The notes under the pieces: generated by a model | Databases searched by the model: none | Told to the model about the DNA's origin: nothing | What the model saw: only the letters and a program-made list of their open reading frames with translations | Program-made: the position numbers and the translations under genes | Part shown: piece after piece, positions 17,274-25,718 of the stretch | How positions within the stretch are numbered: position 1 is the first letter of the stretch | Layout: each line of letters starts with the position of its first letter | Assembly (NCBI RefSeq): GCF_022049065.2 | Contig: NZ_CP095744.1 | Coordinates: 992,001 to 1,056,000 of the forward strand | Length of the DNA stretch: 64,000 nt | From: Niallia sp. Man26 | Lineage (GTDB): Bacteria > Bacillota > Bacilli > Bacillales > Cytobacillaceae | Direction: 5' to 3'

Positions 17274-18427
17274 CCCCGTATAGCTCGTTCCTTTTCTTTA
17301 TTATTCTAGGTATCTTGCTTCTGCCGACAATGATACTCGGCATAATGGGCAAGCGCCTGCGTTATTATAATGTTTTTGTCTCAATTGTTGTATTGGCTAT
17401 TATATTTTCAGGAGGGAACGCGGGCTTTTTCTCATTAGTAGTCTTCACCATCCTTCAAGTTATATTGGTCAAAGGCTATATTTCGTATCGACAGACAAAG
17501 AATAGCAGCCTCGTATTCTATGTAATAAGTTTTTTATCCATCCTGCCATTAATTTTAACCAAGATTTTACCGATTTTGGCAGTGGATAATTGGGCTAGTT
17601 TTCTAGGTATCTCTTATCTGACATTCCGAGCTGTCCAAATTATTATTGAAACAAGAGATGGTTTGATTAAGCAGCAGCTCTCGATTTTTAAGCTTGTTAA
17701 TTTTATGCTGTTTTACCCGACAATTTCCTCGGGTCCTATTGACCGCTTCCGCAGATTCCAGAAGGATGAAGAAAAGCACTGGAAACCGGAGGAGTACAAT
17801 GAGCTGCTATATAAAGGGATCAACAAAATCTTCCTTGGGTTTTTGTATAAATTTATAATCGGCTATTGCATTAATACGTACTTCATTATGAATCTAGATT
17901 ATATAGCAGATGGTAAGTTTTCATATCACCTGTTGTACATGTACAGCTATAGCTTGTACCTATTCTTCGACTTTGCCGGCTATACGGCATTTGCAGTCGG
18001 AGTCAGTTATATAATGGGTATCCGGTCACCGGAGAACTTTAATAAACCATTTATCAGCCGCAACATCAAGGATTTCTGGAACCGATGGCATATGTCACTG
18101 TCGTTCTGGTTCCGTGATTATGTGTTCATGCGCTTTGTCTTCCTCATAAGGAAGAAAAAATGGATACAAAACAAAATGCTCGTTTCTAATTTAGGTTATA
18201 TCCTGCTGTTCCTGCTGATGGGAGCATGGCATGGATTAGAAATTCAGTACATCATTTATGGAGCATATCATGCCATGATGATGACCGGATTTAATTTCTT
18301 CGAGACTTGGAATAAAAAACATAAACGCTGGCCAACAGGAAAAGCAATGACAATGGTGTCTATCATCATCACTTTCCATGTCGTTTGCTTCGGTTTTTAT
18401 CTGTTTTCCGGCAAACCATTTCAATAA
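17270..18427 (+). CDS. dltB: D-alanyl transfer protein DltB (MBOAT)
   Basis: This is a 385-residue multi-pass membrane protein of the MBOAT O-acyltransferase family. It has many hydrophobic segments, the conserved [20 protein letters not shown] stretch (about residues 267-286), and the MGAWHG motif with the invariant His at 321, the core of the transfer tunnel. It takes D-alanine from DltC inside and passes it across the membrane. It overlaps dltA by four nt and precedes dltC by 14 nt. The gene is intact. Confidence 0.97.
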   Translation: MTPYSSFLFFIILGILLLPTMILGIMGKRLRYYNVFVSIVVLAIIFSGGNAGFFSLVVFTILQVILVKGYISYRQTKNSSLVFYVISFLSILPLILTKILPILAVDNWASFLGISYLTFRAVQIIIETRDGLIKQQLSIFKLVNFMLFYPTISSGPIDRFRRFQKDEEKHWKPEEYNELLYKGINKIFLGFLYKFIIGYCINTYFIMNLDYIADGKFSYHLLYMYSYSLYLFFDFAGYTAFAVGVSYIMGIRSPENFNKPFISRNIKDFWNRWHMSLSFWFRDYVFMRFVFLIRKKKWIQNKMLVSNLGYILLFLLMGAWHGLEIQYIIYGAYHAMMMTGFNFFETWNKKHKRWPTGKAMTMVSIIITFHVVCFGFYLFSGKPFQ

Positions 18428-18441
18428 AAGGGGATATATAA

Positions 18442-18678
18442 ATGAATTTTAAAGAAGAAGTACTACAAGTTATTGCAGAAGTTTGTCAAGATGATGTTGT
18501 GAAAGAAGAGCTTGATTTAGATTTATTCGATTCAGGACTAATTGATTCTTTTGGAACAGTAGAATTACTAGTTAAATTCCAGGATCAGCTTGATATTAAT
18601 GTACCAATTACGGAGTTCGACCGAGATACATGGAATACACCAAATGCTATCGTTGACCGTCTGAATGAGTTGAAATAA
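18442..18678 (+). CDS. dltC: D-alanyl carrier protein DltC
   Basis: This is a 78-residue acyl-carrier-type protein. The phosphopantetheine site is Ser36 in the motif GLIDSFGTVEL. The protein is acidic and of normal length. It carries D-alanine as a thioester between DltA and DltB. AAAGGGGATAT provides the RBS. The stop overlaps the dltD start by one base (TAATG). Confidence 0.97.
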   Translation: MNFKEEVLQVIAEVCQDDVVKEELDLDLFDSGLIDSFGTVELLVKFQDQLDINVPITEFDRDTWNTPNAIVDRLNELK

Positions 18679-19838
18679 TGAAGAAAAAGTATTTGTTTGG
18701 ACCAATCATTCTTGCATTGGTCCTGTTTGCCGGGGTGGTATTCGTACCCGTATCATGGCTGGCTAAGTTAGTTCCTGCTGATCGCTTGGAGGAATCGGCT
18801 ATCAGTCTGGAGCCAAATATGTTTCAAGGAACCTATTTACAAAGTGAAATGCTCAAACATTCAAAGTATGTTCCGATTTATGGTTCTTCAGAATTATCGC
18901 GCTGGGATCCATTCCATCCATCAAATTATTTCGAAACGAACGCAGCTCCCTTCACACCTTATTTAGTAGGAAAAGGCGGAATGACCTCTATTATTCATGA
19001 CTTAAACTTTGCAACACATGCCGCTCAATTGAAGAACAAGCAAATGGTCATCATCGTATCACCGCAATGGTTTGTAAAGCATGGTACAGACGAGCAGCAT
19101 TTTGCACCAAACTATTCCTCCCTGCAAGCATACCAGCTTCCTTACAATAAGGAAGTGGACGAGCAGGTGAAACGAAAATTGATGCAACGCCTGATGACGT
19201 ATAATGCAGTCAAGAATGATACCATTCTTTATCAGCTTTATGACGCTTATTTGAATGATAAAAAGACTAAGTTTAATATTTTATCCGTTCCTGCAAAGAC
19301 CTATCTATCCGTACTGAAGAAAAAGGATTTGTACTTCACACTTCTGAATGATTCAACCACTAATAGGCATCAATCAGATGAAGTCAAGGACAAGACATGG
19401 GAAGAGTTGCAAACACAAGCTGATTCTTATGGAGAAGAACGAACACAGCAGTCCGAATTTTATATTGATGACAAAGTATATAATCATAAGAAGCACTCCA
19501 TCAAGGAAATGAAAGGAAAGAATAAAGGCCGTTCCTATGCAGAATCACCAGAATACGATGATTTCCAGCTGATGCTTGATATACTCAAGCAATCTGGCGC
19601 CGAACCGCTTTTTGTCATTATCCCGGTTAATGGCACTTACTATGATTACACAGGCTTTCCCGAAAAAGGCCGGCAAGACTATTACACTCGTATAAAGACA
19701 CAAATAAATGGTAGCGGGTTTACTTACGCCGATTACTCTGACTATGAATACGAACCTTATTTTATGCGTGACACAATTCATATCGGCTGGAAAGGCTGGG
19801 TATATTTAGATGAGGATATGCAGAAATTCCTTGAATAG
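18678..19838 (+). CDS. dltD: DltD, D-alanyl-lipoteichoic acid biosynthesis protein
   Basis: This 386-residue protein has one N-terminal membrane anchor (about residues 5-27) and a large outside domain of SGNH-hydrolase type. The motif YGSSELSRWDPFHP holds the catalytic serine (about residue 74), and the DTIHIGWKGW near the C-terminus holds the partner Asp/His. It completes D-alanyl transfer to teichoic acid on the outer side. It is the last gene of the operon and is followed ten nt later by a strong terminator. Confidence 0.96.
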   Translation: MKKKYLFGPIILALVLFAGVVFVPVSWLAKLVPADRLEESAISLEPNMFQGTYLQSEMLKHSKYVPIYGSSELSRWDPFHPSNYFETNAAPFTPYLVGKGGMTSIIHDLNFATHAAQLKNKQMVIIVSPQWFVKHGTDEQHFAPNYSSLQAYQLPYNKEVDEQVKRKLMQRLMTYNAVKNDTILYQLYDAYLNDKKTKFNILSVPAKTYLSVLKKKDLYFTLLNDSTTNRHQSDEVKDKTWEELQTQADSYGEERTQQSEFYIDDKVYNHKKHSIKEMKGKNKGRSYAESPEYDDFQLMLDILKQSGAEPLFVIIPVNGTYYDYTGFPEKGRQDYYTRIKTQINGSGFTYADYSDYEYEPYFMRDTIHIGWKGWVYLDEDMQKFLE

Positions 19839-19847
19839 CAGGAAGGG

Positions 19848-19877
19848 ACGATTCACCTAATGGTGGGTCGTTTTTTT
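19848..19877 (+). terminator. Terminator of the dlt operon
   Basis: A ten-base-pair stem (ACGATTCACC with GGTGGGTCGT, two G-U pairs), loop TAAT and seven T form a strong terminator. Confidence 0.9.
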
Positions 19878-20224
19878 GCTATGAACAGTCTCGATTTTGC
19901 TAATAAGTAAAATTTACTACCAATAAATATTAAAAAATATCATAAGAAAATTATCCATAGAATTATCACTTTACTCACAAAAACATCCCATTATTGATAT
20001 TCCATTATATTCTTAAAGCTGCCAAGTGGTAGATTTTTTATTTATTGTTAATAAAATGGCGGCATATCTTATTAAATGAAGATAAACTTTCTTGTGTCGC
20101 AAACGTGGCAGCATTCCTGTAATAAGTGAAAATGCGATTTGAATGAAAAAAGACCTCTTGATAAGATAAATATGTCCAAAGCTGGCGCGCTAAAAGAACA
20201 AAACATCTACTCGGAGGTCTCACT
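19878..20224. other. Intergenic stretch with family B copy and IS end
   Basis: At 20101-20132 lies a good family B copy (GTGGCAGCATTCCTGTAATA). At 20152-20220 the sequence is bounded by AGACCTC and GAGGTCT and leads into the IS110-type remnant, so it probably belongs to that element's upstream end. Nothing else is recognised. Confidence 0.45.
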
Positions 20225-20472
20225 ATGAATTATAACCAAAATCATAAAATAGCTCAAATTACACCTAAGACTTTAGTAATTGGAATTGATATCGCGAAAC
20301 ATCATCATGTAGCTAGAGCACAGGATGATCGTGGAATGGAGCTAGGTTCCACTTGCTTTTTTGATAATACACAAGAAGGATTTAAGACATTTATTAATTA
20401 GATAGTCAAATAAAAGAGTCATGCGGAATATAGTCTGTCATTACTGGGATGGAGCCTACAGGCCATTATTGT
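20225..20472 (+). pseudogene. IS110-family transposase N-terminal remnant (second subtype)
   Basis: From the ATG at 20225 with GGAGG upstream, the frame gives an IS110 N-terminus (ending PKTLVIGIDIAKHHHVARAQ, then NTQEGFKTFIN) and stops at a TAG near 20401. A second block in another frame (GMEPTGHY-like, about 20447-20465) is the next conserved IS110 segment, so an internal deletion has also occurred. The rest is lost where a methionine aminopeptidase fragment begins. The subtype differs from the intact element at 5356. Confidence 0.8.
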
Positions 20473-20715
20473 TTTCCCTGGTATACCATGTGCTACTTCA
20501 TCGTTAACAGAAATACATGTATACCCAGGAAAATCATACATATATTGGGCCCTGAAATGGCCCTGTGCCCTTGGAGTAATTTTCCTGCCATGTCATCAAG
20601 CTCTTTTGTCGTAATACCAGGAACGGTACTTTTAATTAATTCCTCTCTAATTAGACTAACAATTTTTCCAATTTATTTTAAACCCTTTAATATCTTGTTC
20701 ATTTTTAACAATCAT
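20473..20715 (-). pseudogene. map: Methionine aminopeptidase (type I) N-terminal fragment, frameshifted
   Basis: On the minus strand an ATG at 20715 with AGGAGA upstream begins MIVKNEQDIKGF. After a one-base shift the frame gives KIGKIVSLIREELIKST, then VPGITTKELDDMAG. After a further shift it gives YDFPGYTCISVNDEVAHGIPG. This is the N-terminal third of type I methionine aminopeptidase up to the HGIP segment. At least two frameshifts are present and the gene stops at the boundary with the IS110 remnant, so it is a dead partial copy. An intact map gene must exist elsewhere. Confidence 0.8.
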
Positions 20716-20842
20716 CTAATGTCTCCTAGTTTGGTTATCTCGAATATTTATTGTGCTTATATGATAATAAGCGGTAAATAGATACCACCTTACTCTTGTG
20801 TCGCTATGAGGATATGGCGTAATTGAGGCAGGTTTATGACAT

Positions 20843-20893
20843 AAGCAAGTATCATTACAGATAACAATATTATCTGTAATGATACTTGCTTTT
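20843..20893. other. Long perfect hairpin, 22-bp arms
   Basis: Arms at 20843-20864 and 20870-20891 are perfect complements with a five-base loop (CAATA), followed by TTTAATTAATTC. The stem is much longer than nearby terminators. A further half-site-like ATCATTACAGAT lies at 20907-20918. It may end transcription toward the map remnant, or be a mobile-element end. Confidence 0.6.
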
Positions 20894-20983
20894 AATTAAT
20901 TCAAAATCATTACAGATTTAATTGTTATAATATGACCTAAATAGGGTTGACATAATTTACTTTGTGTTTAAAATGTAACTTGC

Positions 20984-21367
20984 TTATTCAGTGTGTGCGA
21001 CAGCCTTGACTTCAATCAATTGCTCTGGGAATGCCAGGTAAGTCACGCCGATGAGGCTGCCAGCTGGTCTGTGTTGTTCTAGATATTCCTTGAACAGACT
21101 GATGACAGGCTCGGAGTGCTCTTGCGGATTTGTTAGAAAGATTTCCACATAAGCGAGGTTGGACTTCGTGACACCAAATTCCTCCAATACTCGATCGAGG
21201 TTCTCAAATGTTTGTCGCGTCTGAGCTTCAATATTCTCCTTGCCAATGAACATACCATCCTTATCGTGGGAAAATTGACCAGAAATATAGATAGTACTGT
21301 TGACGCTGTATCCTTGTGTAATGCCGTGATCCCATAGGTCGTGATTGTAGGTTTTAATATTAGTCAT
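20984..21367 (-). CDS. RidA-family (YjgF/UK114) deaminase-like protein
   Basis: This 127-residue protein has the RidA fold pattern: an N-terminal YSVNSTIYISGQFS strand, QTRQTFENLDRVLEEFG helix, YVEIFLTN strand, and the conserved arginine in HRPAGSLIGVTYLA (about residue 106), which holds the substrate carboxylate in active RidA enzymes. Family members hydrolyse reactive enamine/imine intermediates; subfamilies differ and some are inactive. The gene is divergent from an HxlR regulator and probably controlled by it. Confidence 0.92.
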   Translation of the reverse strand: MTNIKTYNHDLWDHGITQGYSVNSTIYISGQFSHDKDGMFIGKENIEAQTRQTFENLDRVLEEFGVTKSNLAYVEIFLTNPQEHSEPVISLFKEYLEQHRPAGSLIGVTYLAFPEQLIEVKAVAHTE

Positions 21368-21421
21368 TTTTTCTCTCCTTTATTTCAAAGTAAGGTAAGT
21401 ATAAAATGAAAACAAAGAAAA

Positions 21422-21439
21422 AAATAGTACGCACTATTT
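21422..21439. promoter_or_regulatory. Inverted repeat between RidA and HxlR genes
   Basis: AAATAGT-ACGC-ACTATTT is a perfect 7-bp dyad in the divergent promoter region. Its TAGT/ACTA arms resemble sites bound by HxlR-type regulators. The regulator is likely the product of 21473. Confidence 0.55.
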
Positions 21440-21472
21440 AGATAGCTACTACCAGAAAGGATAGTGTCAAAT

Positions 21473-21811
21473 ATGAGTATGGCTGATTTTAAAGAAAAGG
21501 TAAATATCCAAGAGACACCTTTCGGATATACATTGTCTGTTGTTGGAGGGAAATGGAAAATGTTAATTCTGTATCTCCTTTCGGAAAATCAACCCGTTCG
21601 CTTTAATGAGATGAAAAGAAGATTAGGTACTATCACCTTTAAAACATTGAGTTCACAACTGAAAGATTTGGAAGCAGATGGGATGGTTAGACGAAAAGAA
21701 TATCCTCAAATCCCTCCTAAAGTGGAATACAGTCTTACACATAAAGGAGAAACGCTATTACCTGTTTTAGAACAGTTATGTGAATGGGGAGAAAAAAACC
21801 GTGATAATTAA
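21473..21811 (+). CDS. HxlR-family transcriptional regulator
   Basis: This 112-residue winged-helix protein carries the HxlR pattern: FGYTLSVVGGKWKMLILYLL (first helix), RFNEMKRRLGTITFKTLSSQL (recognition part), ADGMVRRKEYPQIPPKVEYSL (wing) and the end TLLPVLEQLCEWG. I choose the ATG at 21473 with AGAAAGGATAG upstream; a GTG at 21464 would overlap that site. No cysteine lies near the N-terminus, unlike YodB-type redox sensors. It probably regulates the divergent ridA-like gene. Confidence 0.9.
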   Translation: MSMADFKEKVNIQETPFGYTLSVVGGKWKMLILYLLSENQPVRFNEMKRRLGTITFKTLSSQLKDLEADGMVRRKEYPQIPPKVEYSLTHKGETLLPVLEQLCEWGEKNRDN

Positions 21812-22038
21812 CTTCTTTTGTATAGTTAATGGGAACCCATTTGGAAACAGAGTGAGACTAATTGAGTATCTTACATTTTAGAACAGAAAACAGTTACCTA
21901 ATTGGGTAGCTGTTTTCTGTTCTAAAAGTCGTACCAGCAACCCTGTAGTCGAGACAATCTTCTTCGAATTATTATGCCCTCATCCCAGTGCAACATAAAA
22001 CACCCTAACATATAAGGTGTTAAAAGTTGTATTCCTTA
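21812..22038. other. Intergenic stretch between convergent genes
   Basis: A hairpin near 21885-21930 is built from AGAACAGAAAACAGTTACC and its near complement (GTAGCTGTTTTCTGTTCT). It can end transcription of the HxlR gene. No gene is seen. Confidence 0.5.
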
Positions 22039-22395
22039 TTATGAAGCCTCTTCTGGTGGTACGATTTCGAATTCACCTTCTGCATACTCTTGCTCTGCAT
22101 AATGGCCTCCCCATTGACAGAGCTCCTGCAAGATAGGTTTAAGAGATTCTCCAAGTTCAGTGGATGAATATTCAACCTTCGGCGGTACTTGATTATACAT
22201 CTTTCTGCTCACGAGTCCACTGGCTTCAAGCTCTCTAAGTGTTTGAATCAGCATTTTCTGAGTTATATTTGGGACAATGCGCTTTAATTCACTTGTTCTC
22301 TTTGGTCCATTCATTAAAAAGTATAATACAAGACCTTTCCACTTTCCGCCAATAACTTCCTTTGTCACTTCAAAACCACAACTGAATTTTTTCAT
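22039..22395 (-). CDS. HxlR-family transcriptional regulator
   Basis: This 118-residue regulator begins MKKFSCGFEVTKEVIGGKWK. GGAGAGG seven nt upstream of 22395 sets this start rather than an ATG 21 nt further up. The N-terminal cysteine (Cys6) is in the position used for redox or electrophile sensing by several HxlR proteins. The helix LKRIVPNITQKMLIQTLREL and the wing RKMYNQVPPKVEYSS follow, with an acidic C-terminal tail. It is divergent from a short-chain dehydrogenase gene and probably controls it. Confidence 0.92.
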   Translation of the reverse strand: MKKFSCGFEVTKEVIGGKWKGLVLYFLMNGPKRTSELKRIVPNITQKMLIQTLRELEASGLVSRKMYNQVPPKVEYSSTELGESLKPILQELCQWGGHYAEQEYAEGEFEIVPPEEAS

Positions 22396-22559
22396 GTCTA
22401 AACCTCTCCATTCCACATTAATTACTTTTTAGTTACTATATCACAAAAAAGTGGGTACTTCCGATAATGTGCTTACTGAAGGATACTATATCTTGTAAGT
22501 TGTTCTTCAAGTACTTAAAGGTATTAGACTTAAAATAAAATTCTTAAGGAGTGTTAAGT

Positions 22560-23309
22560 ATGGGTAAATTTGAGGGTAAAATAGCGCTTGTAACGGGCGG
22601 AACAAGTGGGATTGGTCTTGCTACTGCACAAAAGTTTGTAGACGAAGGTGCATATGTTTATATAACAGGACGCAGACAAAACGAACTTGATAAAGCTGTT
22701 AACCAAATTGGCAAGAACGTAACCGGTGTTCAAGGGGATATTTCTAAGCTTGAAGACTTAGACAAACTATATGACATTATAAAGCAGGAAAAAGGTAAGT
22801 TGGACATTCTGTTTGCTAATGCAGGCACCGGCAACTTCCTTCCATTAGGCGAAATTACGGAAGAGCAGGTTGATAGAACGTTCGACATTAACGTTAAAGG
22901 AACCATCTTTACTGTTCAAAAAGCATTATCGCTTTTCCCGAACAAAAAAGGTTCTATTATTGTAACGGGCTCTACTGCTGGATCAATTGGAAACCCAGCG
23001 TTTAGTGTATATGGAGCATCTAAAGCAGCATTAAGAGCATTAGTTCGCAACTGGATTCTTGACCTAAAAGGTACTGAAATCCGTGTAAATGTGGTTAGTC
23101 CAGGAGGTATTCTTACACCTGCATACGATGAGCTTTTTGGTGATGCACTTGAAGAAGTAATGGAAAATAGTAGAAATACTGTTCCAGCTGGAAAAGTTGG
23201 GACACCTGAAGAAGTAGCAAACGCTGTATCTTTCCTTGCTTCAGAAGACGAAAGCAGTTACTTGACGGGTGTTGAATTGTTCGTAGATGGTGGGCTAGCA
23301 CAGGTTTAA
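22560..23309 (+). CDS. SDR-family NAD(P)-dependent oxidoreductase
   Basis: This 249-residue Rossmann-fold enzyme has the cofactor motif [12 protein letters not shown] near its N-terminus, the NAG segment (LFANAGTG, about residue 87), the catalytic Ser in IVTGSTAGS (about 139) and the [11 protein letters not shown] motif with Tyr and Lys (about 153-157). It ends in the usual [12 protein letters not shown]. The ATG at 22560 follows AAGGAG by eight nt. The substrate is unknown. Divergence from a Cys-containing HxlR regulator suggests induction by reactive carbonyls. Confidence 0.93.
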   Translation: MGKFEGKIALVTGGTSGIGLATAQKFVDEGAYVYITGRRQNELDKAVNQIGKNVTGVQGDISKLEDLDKLYDIIKQEKGKLDILFANAGTGNFLPLGEITEEQVDRTFDINVKGTIFTVQKALSLFPNKKGSIIVTGSTAGSIGNPAFSVYGASKAALRALVRNWILDLKGTEIRVNVVSPGGILTPAYDELFGDALEEVMENSRNTVPAGKVGTPEEVANAVSFLASEDESSYLTGVELFVDGGLAQV

Positions 23310-23380
23310 TTTAACGTCGCAGAAATTACAAATAGTCCCGGAAAAAGGTTAATGGGGCTTTACTTGAAGAAGTCAAATAA

Positions 23381-23421
23381 AAAAGTCGTTTTCCTCTAAG
23401 GACTGGGAATTCGACTTTTTT
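23381..23421 (+). terminator. Terminator of the SDR gene
   Basis: AAAAGTCG with CGACTTTTTT, with an inner TTCC/GGAA pairing, forms a stem followed by T residues. Confidence 0.75.
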
Positions 23422-23653
23422 ACGTTTGAATTTGCTTAACGTTGTAAATCCGCATTTTTCTGACGATCCCCTAAATGGTGTAAAAAGGATAAGTTTTTTA
23501 AGAAATGTACTTAAGCTAAACCAGCTAATAGTTTGTCAACATTTTTCAATAAAAAGATAAATAATCTCGTGGTATACTAAAAATGCACATGCCAAATAAC
23601 CTACCGCTATATTTTAATTGGAAGGTTTTGTTGTATTTAGTTAGATATAGTTA

Positions 23654-24892
23654 TTAATCTATATCTTGGAAAGTTGTTCGTTTTTTTAATAAGGCAAAGA
23701 TCCAGTGTAAGAGCTTGTTTACACATGCAATAACGGCTACCCTAAAGGGTTTTCCTTCTTCTCGTTTCTTATCATAAAACTCTCTTAGTTTTCGATTGCG
23801 TGGAATAATCTCGTCGGTTGTCTTCTTTTTACGACTATCCCTTATACCACTTTGAACAGCCATATATAAGGCGTGGCGAAGTCTACATGAGCCACGTTTC
23901 GTTATTCGATTCACCGATGCGGTAAACCTCCCAGATGAGTACACACTAGGATCTATCCCAGCGAATGCAACAAGTTTCTTGGCATCATTAAATCGATCTA
24001 TTTCTCCAATTTCGGATATAATCGTGGCAGCGATTTTTTCTCCGATTCCAGGGATAGATTGAAGAATATAATACTCTTCAATTTCTTTAGCGAGAGCATT
24101 TATTTCATCTGCAATCTTGGATAGATGCTCTTGGTATTGAAGAACTATCTTAATTAAAATTTCTAGATTGAAAATATGACTCTCATAGAGATTGTTTTGA
24201 AATGGATTACGTAGGGCAGCCTCTATTAACATTTGTGCCTTTTCCTCTGCCCAGGACACCGAACGATTCTTACATAATGAAGCTATTTTATCAGTTAATT
24301 CTTTTTCACTGACACTTAATACCGCCTTAGAAGTAGGGAATTCTAGTAAAGTAAGCAAAGATACTTTTGAGTATAAACTTCCGAAAACTCCTCGATACTC
24401 AGGGAATACCTGATCAATTAAGGAATGTAACTGTATTTTTGTTTTCGCTGAAATTTCTGCAATACTCTCTTGTTGCCTTGTTAGATTTCGAAGGTTTAAG
24501 AGTTGAATTCCTCGCTTCTTGTAAGGCTGTAGTTCTTCCTTATAATACAGTTCACAAAGATGATAAGCATCGATTGCATCTGTTTTAACTTTGCGTAGGC
24601 TTGAACTCTTGGCTCTATGTGAAATAAGAGGATTGACGAGAATATATACATATTTTTGTTCCTCTAAAAACTGAATAACTGGGGTGTGATAATGCCCAGT
24701 TGACTCTAATACAACCGAAGGTTGAGTACCCAAAGCTGCTTTTTCAACATCTTGAAGAAAATCTAATAACCTACCTAAACCCTCTAGATTATGTGTAATA
24801 CTAAAACTCTTCCGATATGGTTTACCTTTATCTAAAAATGCTTGAACATGGCTTTCTCCTTTTGAAACATCCAGACCAATCACTGGATTCAT
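23654..24892 (-). CDS. IS110-family DEDD transposase (copy 2)
   Basis: The 412-residue product is identical to that of the gene at 5499. It has the N-terminal RuvC-like domain (GLDVSKGESHVQAF) and the C-terminal transposase_20 domain (SIPGIGEKIAATIISEIG, FAGIDPSVYSSG). The gene is intact, with the same GGAGGAG RBS. Two identical intact copies 18 kb apart could recombine and delete or duplicate the dlt/tRNA segment between them, since they are in direct orientation. Confidence 0.95.
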   Translation of the reverse strand: MNPVIGLDVSKGESHVQAFLDKGKPYRKSFSITHNLEGLGRLLDFLQDVEKAALGTQPSVVLESTGHYHTPVIQFLEEQKYVYILVNPLISHRAKSSSLRKVKTDAIDAYHLCELYYKEELQPYKKRGIQLLNLRNLTRQQESIAEISAKTKIQLHSLIDQVFPEYRGVFGSLYSKVSLLTLLEFPTSKAVLSVSEKELTDKIASLCKNRSVSWAEEKAQMLIEAALRNPFQNNLYESHIFNLEILIKIVLQYQEHLSKIADEINALAKEIEEYYILQSIPGIGEKIAATIISEIGEIDRFNDAKKLVAFAGIDPSVYSSGRFTASVNRITKRGSCRLRHALYMAVQSGIRDSRKKKTTDEIIPRNRKLREFYDKKREEGKPFRVAVIACVNKLLHWIFALLKKRTTFQDID

Positions 24893-25091
24893 ACTAATTT
24901 CTCCTCCTTAAAAAGCATATTAGTCGGTAACCCCTAAACTCCTTGTAATATCATAGGTTCGCTTGTTAAACGGGTTCATTGTCCCAACCAGCCTGAAACA
25001 TGTTTATACAAGTAGGGGGTGAACAGTTTAGCTGACGGGATTTATTCCCACGGGGGCGCCGTTCTACCCCGACTACCGTAATCATAAAACT
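24893..25091 (-). ncRNA. Candidate bridge RNA region of IS110 copy 2
   Basis: This is the same non-coding upstream end as at 6738-6936. The evidence is position and family only. A comparison of its loops with the flanks of both copies would test the guide role. Confidence 0.4.
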
Positions 25092-25140
25092 AAAAAAAAA
25101 ATGGTCAACCAGAAAAATCTGGCTAACCATATATTACGAT

Positions 25141-25204
25141 CGGGGGTATTAATGCTCTATTAACTATAGCGCTAACGGGGCAGCATTCCTGTAATAAATG
25201 AAAA
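25141..25204 (+). repeat. Family B repeat, long copy beside IS110 copy 2
   Basis: This is one of the fullest copies. It contains GGGGGTATTAATGCTCTATT, then ACTATAGCGCTAACGGGGCAG and GCATTCCTGTAATAAATGAA. It starts one base after the IS110 element ends. Parts of it match 58373-58435, 61009-61070 and 20101-20132. Confidence 0.65.
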
Positions 25205-25250
25205 CTTGTCTATGGAAAAACATGGAAGGGTAGCTAAATAATCAATGTAA

Positions 25251-25282
25251 AAAGGAGGTTAGAATGTTCTAATCTCCTTTTC
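25251..25282 (-). terminator. Terminator of the MarR-rhodanese-EVE operon
   Basis: On the minus strand AAAAGGAGATTAGA pairs with TCTAACCTCCTTTT around a four-base loop and ends in TTTTTA. The stem overlaps the stop codon of the EVE gene. Confidence 0.85.
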
Positions 25283-25718
25283 TATTAACCATTTTTTCTG
25301 CTATTAGTTTAAAATCTTTTTCGCTTATTTCTATATGACCATATCGAAAGGAATAACCCCAGTATTTTGTATTTTTAATAAATGACAGTTTTGAAATTAG
25401 TGGTTTAATGGGTGTTTCAATGCTAGGAATAAAATCAATATTTCTTCGGAAAGGTACAAAATCATTTCCCATATTCACCTGAAAAACATCTTCATCAATA
25501 ATTTTTCCTATAGCAGTAAATTTTTGATGAGGAGCACTTTCTTTATAATTAACCTTGGGAGAGTAATAAATTATCCAATCACCAGTGCTCATCTTTCTTA
25601 AAGGCGCTTGTTTGCCATGACAAAGCTGAGCGAATCCACCTTGGACTGCATTTAAAACATGATCACGAGAAGCAACACCAATCCAGTACCTTTTTTCATG
25701 ATGCATTAGAGTTAGCAT
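25269..25718 (-). CDS. EVE-domain protein (PUA-like fold)
   Basis: This protein of about 149 residues is made almost wholly of one EVE domain: RYWIGVASRDHVLNAVQGGFAQL, then STGDWIIYYSPK, then FTAIGKIIDEDVFQV and the closing SFIKNTKYWGYSFRYGH. EVE domains bind modified bases in RNA or DNA; in bacteria some sit with restriction systems, but no such neighbour is seen here. The start is either the ATG at 25718, which overlaps the rhodanese stop, or the ATG at 25706. It is the third gene of an operon with a MarR regulator and a rhodanese. Confidence 0.85.
   Translation of the reverse strand: MLTLMHHEKRYWIGVASRDHVLNAVQGGFAQLCHGKQAPLRKMSTGDWIIYYSPKVNYKESAPHQKFTAIGKIIDEDVFQVNMGNDFVPFRRNIDFIPSIETPIKPLISKLSFIKNTKYWGYSFRYGHIEISEKDFKLIAEKMVNRKGD

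Larger units (their letters stand above)
23511..25139 (-). mobile_element. IS110-family insertion sequence, copy 2
   Basis: This is the second copy of the element at 5356-6984, same orientation and the same 1629-bp shared length. The left flank changes at base 23510 and the right flank at 25140. The right flank runs straight into a family B repeat. No target duplication is visible, as expected for IS110. Confidence 0.9.

Noticed and set aside
20449..20781. 110-codon plus-strand frame beginning MEPTGHY
   Set aside because: It joins a short IS110 piece to the antisense of the map fragment, so it is not a gene.
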